NCBI RefSeq assembly: GCF_946481715.1
Contig: NZ_CAMLOV010000157.1
Location: 1 to 12,899, forward strand
Direction: 5' to 3'
Length of the DNA: 12,899 bases
Source: an uncultured Mucilaginibacter sp.
Lineage (GTDB): Bacteria; Bacteroidota; Bacteroidia; Sphingobacteriales; Sphingobacteriaceae
Part shown: in pieces, positions 6,215 to 12,899 of the stretch
Numbering within the stretch: position 1 is the first letter of the stretch
Layout: every line of letters starts with the position of its first letter
Notes under the pieces: generated by a model
Seen by the model: the letters and a program-made list of their open reading frames with translations, nothing else
What the model was told of the DNA's origin: nothing
The model's database searches: none
Made by a program: the position numbers and the translations under genes

Positions 6215-7480
6215 TTATTGTACTTTTATCGTGTTTTCGCGGGCAAGTAAATGCTCAAAATTTGCTTTAAAGGCTTTTATGCTTGCAACCTCATCAATGA
6301 TGGTATATATGCCACATTCGCTAAATATGCCTTCGTATTGCAAATCGCCGTTGTTGATCGCCACATTATCAATATAGGTGAACTGCGTAGGCGTGTAGTT
6401 GAAACTCGATATCAGAACCCTTTCATCGGCTATAATATATTTGCTGTGCAACCTGTCGTTTACGGCGTAAGTTATGTTTGGGATATTGCGTATTTGCCGG
6501 TAAAATTCTATAAATGCCTTTGTATTGGCCGGCGTGTGGAAATACTTGTCAAATTCCGGGTCGCCTGTTGCAAACGTTTGCGATATGACCTCCACCTTTA
6601 TACCATCATTAGCTTGTTGCAATAAAGCTTTTAAAATGATATCGCCGTTCTTATTTACGGGGCAAACATGCTGCGCTGCTATTTTTATACTTGTTTTCGC
6701 CTGCAAAATAAACGCTGCCAGTTCCCGTTCAGCATCCCTGTTGGAATTTGGGTAGAACGGCGCCGTAAAACCAACCACATCATTCGTAGGATATGTTGCA
6801 GATACAACAGGGTATTTGTTGTAATTGCCGCCGAAGTCGAACTTGGTTATCGGTATAGATGCAGCGGAAAGTTCTTTAAAAAACTGTCGGCAGGTAGCTA
6901 ACAAGGCTGGGTTGTTGTTAACTATCACCAGGTATTCCTCTTTGATCAGGTCGCGTACCGCAAAGTTGGATGAGCTGAAACCAACAAACCCGCTGCCATC
7001 CTTATTTAAGGCCAGGACAGCTTTAATATGCATCGAGTATGGCAATTCGCCGCGCGAAAACTTAGTCAGCTTGCTTGAACGAATGTATTTGTGCGGAAAG
7101 AAGCTAAGCGTTGCGCCGGGTATTTCATTACGGTAATATTCCTTAAAAACCTCTTTTGCCAGGGCATATTTGGTGGCTTTGCCGAGGGGGCGTTGGGTTG
7201 TAAAAATCTTTATTTCCTGTGCGTTCGTGCTATCATAACCGTCTATGGGGATGGTTATCACTTGTATCTCTACACCCGATGATGCCAATTCTGCCAGTTT
7301 ATCGTGCAGTATCTTATTATTGAAGAGGTAAAAGGCAATGTATATAACGGACAGGTTTTGCGTCTGTTCGTCCAGATGGTGTATCAGCCGCTCTAATAAA
7401 TAGGGGCTCGAGCCAACATCGTTAAAATAGGCCAGGTTTTGGTAATGCGCGGGCGAATCGAAATAAGTGTACGTTGGCAT
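6215..7480 (-). CDS. Phospholipase D-like (HKD) domain protein
   Basis: A 421-aa protein with two PLD-type halves and no signal peptide or membrane segment, so probably soluble and cytoplasmic. The C-terminal half has a canonical HKD motif, H345-S-K347-YIIA-D352, followed by SSFN (358-361). The N-terminal half has H151-I-K153, but the aspartate does not fall at the usual spacing (next D is D161); GFSSSN (167-172) follows. The superfamily uses the two histidines for a covalent phospho-intermediate in phosphodiester cleavage or transfer; members include phospholipases, cardiolipin synthases and nucleases (Nuc, BfiI). The lack of membrane segments and the neighbouring Vsr gene 51 bases downstream favour nucleic acid as substrate, but this is inference. 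It is divergent from the efflux operon across a 212-base region; I saw no clear promoter of its own. Confidence 0.85.
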   Translation of the reverse strand: MPTYTYFDSPAHYQNLAYFNDVGSSPYLLERLIHHLDEQTQNLSVIYIAFYLFNNKILHDKLAELASSGVEIQVITIPIDGYDSTNAQEIKIFTTQRPLGKATKYALAKEVFKEYYRNEIPGATLSFFPHKYIRSSKLTKFSRGELPYSMHIKAVLALNKDGSGFVGFSSSNFAVRDLIKEEYLVIVNNNPALLATCRQFFKELSAASIPITKFDFGGNYNKYPVVSATYPTNDVVGFTAPFYPNSNRDAERELAAFILQAKTSIKIAAQHVCPVNKNGDIILKALLQQANDGIKVEVISQTFATGDPEFDKYFHTPANTKAFIEFYRQIRNIPNITYAVNDRLHSKYIIADERVLISSFNYTPTQFTYIDNVAINNGDLQYEGIFSECGIYTIIDEVASIKAFKANFEHLLARENTIKVQ

Positions 7481-7562
7481 TTAACAAACTTCCGCAATTA
7501 TTTAAAAACAATGCCTTAGCTCAAACGCTTTTTTTTTGCTCCTGCAAATCCGGGTATTTCTT

Positions 7563-7594
7563 CCCGGTATCGAACCGCTTTGTCCGATATCGGG
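7563..7594. repeat. Inverted repeat overlapping the upstream activator site
   Basis: CCCGGTATCG (7563-7572) and CGATATCGGG (7585-7594) are inverted copies over 10 bp with one G-T mismatch, separated by 12 bases. The right arm is part of the palindrome at 7581-7596. A T-run follows (7598-7604), so on the plus strand it mimics a terminator, but no plus-strand gene lies upstream. A second, weaker activator half-site about two helical turns from the first is the more useful reading. Confidence 0.5.
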
Positions 7595-7596
7595 CA
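7581..7596. promoter_or_regulatory. Putative upstream activator site (palindrome)
   Basis: TGTCCGATATCGGGCA is a 16-bp dyad with seven of eight base pairs matching. Its centre lies about 85 bases before the start site predicted from the sigma-54 promoter at 7648-7663, a usual distance for an NtrC-family enhancer site. The regulator itself is not in the window. Confidence 0.55.
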
Positions 7597-7647
7597 CTTT
7601 TTTTACCTCCTTTTTTCATAATTAATTATATATCAATTATTTAAGTT

Positions 7648-7663
7648 TGGTACATCCATTGCA
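7648..7663 (+). promoter_or_regulatory. Sigma-54 (-24/-12) promoter of efflux operon
   Basis: TGGTACATCCATTGCA matches the RpoN consensus TGGCACG-N4-TTGCA. The invariant GG is at 7649-7650 and GC at 7661-7662 with exactly 10 bases between, and TTGCA is perfect. Transcription would start near 7674, leaving about 19 bases before the adaptor ATG at 7693. TAAGTTTG (7642-7649), a match to the Bacteroidota -7 element TAnnTTTG, overlaps it, but a TTTG -33 partner at normal spacing is missing, so sigma-54 is the better reading. Confidence 0.7.
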
Positions 7664-7692
7664 AACCCTTGTGCATAGTAACACGAGCACAA

Positions 7693-8940
7693 ATGGATCA
7701 AATTATAGAACAGGAAGTAACCGCCCGCAAAAAAAAGAAGGGCATCATCATAGCAATAGCAATTGTACTCGGGCTTGTATTGGCGGTTTGGCTACTGCGC
7801 ACCACGCTAAAATCCAGCGTAAAAAGGTCAGAAATAACCACCGCAGTAGTAGGCATGGGGAGCGTAGAAAATACCCTGAACGCTACCGGCGAAGTATTGC
7901 CCGAGTTTGAAGAGATATTAACCAGCCCCATCAATGCGTCTATCAAAAATGTTTTGATGGATGCCGGTAATAAAGTAAACAGCGGGCAATCGATATTAAC
8001 GCTTGATAAATCGGCATCGCAAACGGAGTTTGAGAAAATAAACTTTCAGATGCAGAGCAAGCGCAACGAGATTGCCAAGCTAAAACTCGACCTTAACAAA
8101 AGCTTCTTCGATATCCAATCAAACAACGATATCAAACAACTGCGCATCAGCAACCTGGCTGATGCGGTAGAAAACGCCAAACGCCTTTTTAAAGCCGGTG
8201 GCGGTACCCGCGAAGGCATAGAGCAAGCCGAACTGAACCTGAAAGTTGCCCAACTGGAAAAGAAACAGCTGGAAAACGAGATAAAAAGCAAGCAGCAAAC
8301 CATGCAAATAGAGATAAAGGAGGCGGAGATCGCCTTAGCTATCCAGCAAAACGACCTGGCCGCCCTGCAGCGCAAACTACAACTGGCCAATATTGTGGCA
8401 ACCCGCAGCGGAGTGGTAACCTATGTAAACAAAAACATTGGTGCCACCGTGCACGAGGGCGATGCCCTTGCCCGCATAGCCGACCTCAGCAGCTTTAAAG
8501 TGAACGGCAGTATATCCGACAACTATATGGACCAACTGCATGCCGGCATGCCCGTTATTGTACGCATAAACGAGGTGCAGATGAAGGGGCATGTGGTAAA
8601 TGTGTACCCATCAATACAAAACAGCATTGTAAACTTTGATGTGCAACTGGATGAGCGCAACAACAAACAACTGCGCCCCAACATGAAGGTGGATGTGTAC
8701 CTGGTTACCGATGTGCGCAGCAAGGTAATGCGCGTAGCCAATGGCCCGGCATTTAAAGGCCCTGCCGACCAGGACATATTTGTTTTGAACGGCGGCAAAG
8801 CCGAGCGCCGCCACGCACACATCGGGCTTGCTAATTTTGATTTTGTGGAGATAAAGGATGGCGTAAAACCCGGTGATGTGGTGATTACATCAGACATGAG
8901 CGAGTTTAAAAACGCTAAGGAGCTTACTATTAAAGATTAA
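7693..8940 (+). CDS. HlyD/MacA-type periplasmic adaptor of efflux system
   Basis: A 415-aa membrane-fusion protein that would link the inner-membrane ABC pump to the TolC channel. Order of parts: short cytoplasmic basic start (ARKKKKG, 11-17), one transmembrane anchor (about 18-36), first lipoyl half (LTSPINASIKNVLMDAGNKV, 76-95, with SGQSILTLD after it), a long alpha-helical coiled-coil hairpin (about 107-235), second lipoyl half (ATRSGVVTYVNKNIGATVHEGD, 236-257), beta-barrel (about 266-340) and membrane-proximal domain. I chose the ATG at 7693. A TTG 24 bases upstream would add eight residues, but it would sit before or at the predicted transcription start (about 7674), and the ATG-initiated N-terminus is typical of the family. 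The TolC-type gene follows after 4 bases. Regulation is likely by sigma-54 and an enhancer-binding protein. Confidence 0.92.
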   Translation: MDQIIEQEVTARKKKKGIIIAIAIVLGLVLAVWLLRTTLKSSVKRSEITTAVVGMGSVENTLNATGEVLPEFEEILTSPINASIKNVLMDAGNKVNSGQSILTLDKSASQTEFEKINFQMQSKRNEIAKLKLDLNKSFFDIQSNNDIKQLRISNLADAVENAKRLFKAGGGTREGIEQAELNLKVAQLEKKQLENEIKSKQQTMQIEIKEAEIALAIQQNDLAALQRKLQLANIVATRSGVVTYVNKNIGATVHEGDALARIADLSSFKVNGSISDNYMDQLHAGMPVIVRINEVQMKGHVVNVYPSIQNSIVNFDVQLDERNNKQLRPNMKVDVYLVTDVRSKVMRVANGPAFKGPADQDIFVLNGGKAERRHAHIGLANFDFVEIKDGVKPGDVVITSDMSEFKNAKELTIKD

Positions 8941-8944
8941 GGCC

Positions 8945-10402
8945 ATGAAATATTTATACCTCATCCTATTCATATTTTCAGGCATCAGTGCCTCCGCCCA
9001 TGCCGGCGGGGATACCGTAAGGCTAAGCCTGCAGCAGGTGGTGGCGATGGCGAAGGCTAATTCCATAGCCGCTAAGCAAGCTACTACCGTGCGCGAAACC
9101 AAGTACTGGCAATGGCGTACCTTTAAGTCGAATTACCAGCCGCAGTTATCGCTTACAGGCATATTGCCGGGTTATAGCAAAACTACGCAACCTGTTTTGC
9201 AGCCCGATGGTACTATTGTGTTCCAGCCTGTGCATAATGATAATTCTTCCCTGCAGCTGGATTTTAGTCAGAGCATTACCGCAACCGGCGGTACGGTTTA
9301 CGGCACCACCTCCATGCAGCGTTTTTACGATTTCGACCGGAAGAACGAGTTATATAACGGTGTGCCATACGCTATCGGCTACAGTCAGCCGCTTTTCCAG
9401 TTCAACGCGTTAAGGTGGGACAAAAAGATCGAACCGTTGAAATTTAACGAAAGCAAACAAGCCTACATCGAGTCGCAGGAGCAGATAGCCTACACCGTTA
9501 CCGGCTACTTTTTCGATCTGTTACTGGCGCAGGTAAACTACCAGATAGCGCAAACCAACTTCACCAATACCGAGAAGATATTAACCATCGCCAAAGTAAA
9601 ATTCGACCTGGGGAAGGTCTCTAAAAACGAAATATTGCAGTTGCAGTTAGAGCGGCTGAACGCCCAAAAGGCGGTAGGAACCGCCAAGCGCGATATGGAA
9701 ATTGCCACCCTAAACCTGCGCACCTATACCGGTGCCGAGGGCGAGGACAAGATAGCTTTGGAACTGCCCGGTGCTACCATCAACATGGAGGTAAGTGCCG
9801 ATAAAGTATTGGCAGAAGCCTTTGATAACCGCAGCGATGCCATCGGTTTTATTCGCCGGGTTGCCGAAGCTAAACGGGATGTTGCCAAAGCAAAGGGGCA
9901 AAGCGGGCTGATTGCCACCTTAACTGCCAATATCGGTTTCTCTAATACCGCCCGCAACATACCCGATGTATATAAATCGCCGCAAAACCAGCAGTTGCTG
10001 CAATTACAGTTTAGTATACCCGTATTGGATTGGGGGCGTTCCAAATCGCGCGTGAAAACGGCGCAGGCCAATGAGCAGTTTACCGAATACGCGGTAGAGC
10101 AGGATAAGCAAACCTTTAAGCAGCAAATAGTAACACAGGTAACGCTGTTTAATATGATGAAGGATCAGTTGGTATTTACTGCGCAGGCCGATAGCATCGC
10201 CTCCGAAAAATATAAAATTGCCCGCGACAGGTATGTATTAGGCGACCTCAGCATCACCGACCTCAGCATCGCCTTCCAGGAAAACGACCAGGCCAAACGC
10301 GATTACGTAGCCGCCCTCCGCGATTTTTGGGGAGCATATTACCAGTTGCGGTATTTAAGCCTTTACGATTTTGAACGGAGGGAGAAGATAAATTATAAAT
10401 AA
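8945..10402 (+). CDS. TolC-family outer-membrane efflux protein
   Basis: A 485-aa TolC-like protein (outer membrane efflux protein family). Residues 1-20 are a signal peptide (LYLILFIFSGISASAHA, cut after AHA). The mature part begins with the usual VRLSLQQVVAMAKANS segment, in which the first coiled-coil helix starts. Two structural repeats follow, each with long helices and a pair of beta strands (for example LQLDFSQSITATGGTVYG and LLQLQFSIPVLDWGRSKSRV, the latter the typical start of the second barrel segment). The C-terminal helix ends KYKIARDRYVLGDLSITDLS and DYVAALRDFWGAYYQLRYLS, a strong family mark. It is translationally close to the adaptor gene (4 bases) and forms the exit duct of the tripartite exporter; trimer assembly is assumed from the family. 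The next gene, the ATPase, is 136 bases away. Confidence 0.95.
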   Translation: MKYLYLILFIFSGISASAHAGGDTVRLSLQQVVAMAKANSIAAKQATTVRETKYWQWRTFKSNYQPQLSLTGILPGYSKTTQPVLQPDGTIVFQPVHNDNSSLQLDFSQSITATGGTVYGTTSMQRFYDFDRKNELYNGVPYAIGYSQPLFQFNALRWDKKIEPLKFNESKQAYIESQEQIAYTVTGYFFDLLLAQVNYQIAQTNFTNTEKILTIAKVKFDLGKVSKNEILQLQLERLNAQKAVGTAKRDMEIATLNLRTYTGAEGEDKIALELPGATINMEVSADKVLAEAFDNRSDAIGFIRRVAEAKRDVAKAKGQSGLIATLTANIGFSNTARNIPDVYKSPQNQQLLQLQFSIPVLDWGRSKSRVKTAQANEQFTEYAVEQDKQTFKQQIVTQVTLFNMMKDQLVFTAQADSIASEKYKIARDRYVLGDLSITDLSIAFQENDQAKRDYVAALRDFWGAYYQLRYLSLYDFERREKINYK

Positions 10403-10410
10403 AAGATTTA

Positions 10411-10452
10411 GAATCAAGAATCAAGAATCAAGAGCCAAGAAACAAGAGAGAA
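10411..10452. repeat. 7-bp tandem repeat (GAATCAA)
   Basis: GAATCAA occurs three times in a row (10411-10431), followed by degenerate copies GAGCCAA, GAAACAA and GAGAGAA to 10452. It fills part of the 136-base gap between the TolC-type and ATPase genes. Just behind it a weak 6-bp inverted repeat, GCGCAG (10454-10459) / CTGCGC (10471-10476), could fold in the transcript. Confidence 0.8.
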
Positions 10453-10538
10453 GGCGCAGAGGAAAATGACCTGCGCGATTAACAAACTAAAATAACCAAC
10501 ATAAAACATTCACTCATTCAATAATTCAAAACTAACCC

Positions 10539-11204
10539 ATGATACGATTACAAAACATTGAAAAGGTGTACCGTACAGACACCATCCAAACCTTAGCATT
10601 AAACAGCATCAGCCTCGATATAGAAAAGGGCGAGTTCCTCTCCATTATGGGCCCATCGGGCTGCGGTAAAAGCACCCTGCTCAATATTATGGGCTTGCTG
10701 GATGCCCCGTCAAAGGGCAGTATCAAAATAGATGAGCAAGCCACGGGCGGCTTCAACGATAAGCAACTGGCAGCTTTCCGCAATAAAAAGCTTGGCTTTA
10801 TCTTCCAGAGCTACCATTTAATAAACGATCTGCAGGTTTTAGATAACGTGGAATTGCCACTGCTTTACCGCAATACAACCGCTAAAGAACGTAAGCAACT
10901 GGCTACCGAAGCATTAGAAAAAGTTGGGCTAAGCAACCGCATCAAACACTTCCCCACGCAGTTATCGGGCGGGCAGCGCCAGCGTGTGGCCATTGCGAGG
11001 GCTATTGTAGGGCGGCCGGAAATTATCCTGGCGGATGAGCCCACCGGTAACCTGGATAGCGCCATGGGTAACGAGATAATGGATATCCTGTTGCAACTAA
11101 ACCGAGACGAGGGTACCACTATTGTAATGGTAACACACGATGAGAACATGGCCCAAAAAACGCACCGTTTGGTAAGGCTCTTCGATGGGTCGCAGGTTCA
11201 ATAA
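10539..11204 (+). CDS. ABC transporter ATP-binding protein (MacB/LolD type)
   Basis: A 221-aa nucleotide-binding subunit with every ABC motif intact: A-loop Y11, Walker A GPSGCGKS (38-45), Q-loop Q90 in GFIFQSYHL, signature LSGGQ (142-146), Walker B IILADE (162-167) with catalytic E167, D-loop NLDS and switch H200 in VMVTHDE. The pattern (GLLDAPSKG after Walker A, ADEPTGNLDS) is that of the MacB/LolD/FtsE class, which drives FtsX-type permeases working by mechanotransmission instead of a classic transport channel. It should sit on the cytoplasmic face with the permeases encoded 25 bases downstream. It may be transcribed from the sigma-54 promoter upstream of the adaptor or from its own start in the 136-base gap; I see no clear -33/-7 pair there. 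Confidence 0.95.
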   Translation: MIRLQNIEKVYRTDTIQTLALNSISLDIEKGEFLSIMGPSGCGKSTLLNIMGLLDAPSKGSIKIDEQATGGFNDKQLAAFRNKKLGFIFQSYHLINDLQVLDNVELPLLYRNTTAKERKQLATEALEKVGLSNRIKHFPTQLSGGQRQRVAIARAIVGRPEIILADEPTGNLDSAMGNEIMDILLQLNRDEGTTIVMVTHDENMAQKTHRLVRLFDGSQVQ

Positions 11205-11229
11205 TTCATCAGCCTAAAACATTAACATC

Positions 11230-12462
11230 ATGCTAAAAAATTATTTTAAAATAGCCATCGCGGTACTCAGGCGAAGAAAGTTCTTCACCTTTATCAGCCT
11301 TTTTGGTATCAGCTTTACGCTTACCATACTACTGGTGATGACCGCCTTTATAGATAAGGTAGTGAACGACGATTACCCCGATAAAAAGCGCGACCGCTCA
11401 CTCTATATCAGCCATATTGAGTTGCGCGGAAAAGAATCGATGAACTCGAGCGCATTGAGCTACTATTACATAAACCATTACGTAGCTAAGATGAAAACGC
11501 CAGTTAAAATCGCTATTTCATCAGGTTTTGGCTCTACCAATACTTATGTGAACAACCGTAAGATTGTTATCAACTACAAATACACCAACACCGATTTTTG
11601 GGAGGTGCTCGATTTTGAATTTGTGGAGGGTAAACCCATCAGCAAGCAACAGGTTGATAATGCCGAACGCGTTACCGTGATATCTGAGGATATGAAGAAG
11701 GAGTACTTTGGCGACGATAGTAGCCCGGCGGTTGGTAAATATATCGAAGCCGATAATATTAGATACCGCGTTTGTGGGGTAGTAAAAAGCCTGCCCATTA
11801 CCTCCTACCTGCTGTATTCGGATATTTACCTGCCTATCACCACCTCAAAAACCAAATTGGATGCAGATAAAGGTTATATGGGCGGCTACGGTGCAATTGT
11901 ATTGGCAAAAAACACTGGAGACGTTGCAAAAATGAAAAAGGAATATGCCGATATCGTGGCTAAATTGCCCATACCAGGCAAGGAGTGGGATCATATTTAT
12001 AGCCACGCCGATTCGTACCTGGAAGGCTATGTACGCACAGGGAACGAAAAAAGCTCGGGTATGGTGTACGCATTAACGGCAATAACGCTATTTGCTTTAT
12101 TTGTAATGTTGCTGCCAACGCTAAACCTGGTAAACGTAAACATCACCCGCATTATGGAACGCTCTTCGGAAATTGGGGTGCGCAAAGCATTCGGTGCTTC
12201 CTCGAGAACGCTGGTGTACCAGTTTATTGTAGAGAACCTCATCCTTACATTTTTAGGCGGGATAATTGGCGTGGTACTGTCGGTAGTGGTTATGTATTTC
12301 ATCAACGATGCAAAGTTTATAGCCAACCTTACGCTCCGCCTAAACTTCACCGTGCTGGGTTATGCCTTGTTAACCTGTGTCTTTTTCGGCTTACTTTCGG
12401 GTGTTTATCCTGCCTGGCGCATGTCTAAACTCAACATCGTTACGGCTTTAAAGGCTCAATAA
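11230..12462 (+). CDS. ABC transporter permease, FtsX/MacB type
   Basis: A 410-aa four-helix permease. Transmembrane segment 1 is at about 17-41, followed by a large extracytoplasmic MacB-like periplasmic core domain (about 45-275). Segments 2-4 lie at about 280-302, 330-358 and 373-395. The characteristic FtsX-domain linker MERSSEIGVRKAFGASS is at 309-325 and the C-terminal signature YPAWRMSKLNIVTALKAQ at 393-410. Full length matches Bacteroidota members. With the ATPase it should form the inner-membrane pump of the tripartite exporter. Since a second, differing permease follows after 27 bases, the pump may be a heterodimer. The substrate is unknown: the family exports antimicrobial peptides, macrolides, lipoproteins or signalling molecules. 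Confidence 0.95.
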   Translation: MLKNYFKIAIAVLRRRKFFTFISLFGISFTLTILLVMTAFIDKVVNDDYPDKKRDRSLYISHIELRGKESMNSSALSYYYINHYVAKMKTPVKIAISSGFGSTNTYVNNRKIVINYKYTNTDFWEVLDFEFVEGKPISKQQVDNAERVTVISEDMKKEYFGDDSSPAVGKYIEADNIRYRVCGVVKSLPITSYLLYSDIYLPITTSKTKLDADKGYMGGYGAIVLAKNTGDVAKMKKEYADIVAKLPIPGKEWDHIYSHADSYLEGYVRTGNEKSSGMVYALTAITLFALFVMLLPTLNLVNVNITRIMERSSEIGVRKAFGASSRTLVYQFIVENLILTFLGGIIGVVLSVVVMYFINDAKFIANLTLRLNFTVLGYALLTCVFFGLLSGVYPAWRMSKLNIVTALKAQ

Positions 12463-12489
12463 ATTTATCAACCTTAAAATCAAAATATC

Positions 12490-12899
12490 ATGTTCAAGCA
12501 TTTATTTAAAATGATATGGAACAAAAAGAAGCAAAACTCCCTGCTTATTGTGGAGATACTGCTTTCGTTTCTTGTCATATTTGGGGTGTTTAGCTTCGCG
12601 CTAAATTCCTATAAAAATTACGCCAAACCAATGGGTTTCAATTACGACAAGGTTTGGGCTATCAGCTATAACCACACGCTGGAAACCCATAACCCCGATT
12701 CGGTAACGCTGATTTACCAAAGCCTGCTGCGCAATATCAAGTCCTTGCCGCTGGTGGTTGATGCAGGGTACGCCAGTAGCAATATCCCGTTCAGCAACAA
12801 CCACATGAGCACCGGCGTAACCCTAAATGGCGTGCATGTAGATAACGTGAACAACTTTATTATGGATGAGAATTACATCAACACCATGGGGGTTAAAAT
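12490..12899 (+). CDS. Second FtsX/MacB-type permease, N-terminal part (cut by window)
   Basis: The frame opens with ATG at 12490 and stays open to the window end (136 codons), so the gene continues beyond it. It starts MFKHLFKMIWNKKKQNSLLI, with a basic amphipathic head and a transmembrane segment at about 17-38, then enters a periplasmic domain (YKNYAKPMGFNYDKVWAIS and onward, with TGVTLNGVHV near residue 110), like the N-terminal MacB periplasmic core domain. It has the same layout as the preceding permease but clearly different sequence, so it is a diverged paralogue and not a tandem duplicate of recent origin. It lies 27 bases downstream of the first permease in the same operon. The C-terminal FtsX domain cannot be checked here. 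Confidence 0.85.
   Translation, partial: MFKHLFKMIWNKKKQNSLLIVEILLSFLVIFGVFSFALNSYKNYAKPMGFNYDKVWAISYNHTLETHNPDSVTLIYQSLLRNIKSLPLVVDAGYASSNIPFSNNHMSTGVTLNGVHVDNVNNFIMDENYINTMGVK

Noticed and set aside
7563..7604. Rho-independent terminator (inverted repeat followed by a T-run)
   Set aside because: No plus-strand gene lies upstream that needs it, the loop is 12 bases long, and the right arm is better explained as part of an activator-binding palindrome.
7669..7692. TTG start giving the adaptor eight extra residues
   Set aside because: It lies before the transcription start predicted from the sigma-54 promoter; the ATG at 7693 gives a normal N-terminus for the family.
8046..8897. Minus-strand open frames of 60-120 codons inside the adaptor gene
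   Set aside because: They lie wholly opposite a well-supported gene and have the odd composition expected of antisense shadows.

Overview
The window looks like chromosomal DNA of a Bacteroidota bacterium, most likely Sphingobacteriaceae (a Mucilaginibacter/Pedobacter-type genome). This placement is inference. It rests on the protein flavour (MacB/FtsX-type permeases with the 'ERSSEIGVRKAFGA' motif, an AHSA1-type protein, a carboxypeptidase-regulatory-like lipoprotein), the absence of Shine-Dalgarno sequences before clear genes, and short intergenic repeats such as tandem GAATCAA. No rRNA, tRNA, CRISPR array, transposase or integrase was found.

Left part (1-4085): a mixed accessory stretch. 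An unrecognised 155-aa protein (262-729) is followed by a class I SAM methyltransferase (900-1532) and a frame-disrupted remnant (about 1588-1859). A probable minus-strand operon follows: cysteine hydrolase of the isochorismatase family, then an AHSA1/SRPBCC protein, then a GNAT acetyltransferase. A small probable lipoprotein (3651-4085) sits beyond it.

Middle (4086-7480): a non-coding region of about 560 bases carries a 10-bp tandem repeat (GTACGAAACT/GTACGACGTT) ending in a strong hairpin. A secreted clan GH-A glycoside hydrolase (4645-5721) follows. Convergent to it are a Vsr-type endonuclease and, just upstream in the same transcription unit, a two-HKD phospholipase D-fold protein. No DNA methyltransferase is adjacent, so this PLD-Vsr pair is the best candidate here for an uncharacterised nuclease or defence module.

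Right part (7481-12899): a divergently transcribed tripartite efflux system. It holds an HlyD/MacA-type adaptor, a TolC-type outer-membrane protein, a MacB/LolD-type ATPase and two different FtsX-type permeases, the second cut by the window end. The adaptor is preceded by a convincing sigma-54 (-24/-12) promoter, TGGTACATCCATTGCA, and about 85 bases further upstream by a near-perfect 16-bp palindrome, TGTCCGATATCGGGCA. This suggests activation by an NtrC-family regulator encoded outside the window. The adaptor and TolC genes are 4 bases apart. A 136-base gap with 7-bp tandem repeats separates them from the ATPase-permease genes, which are 25-27 bases apart.
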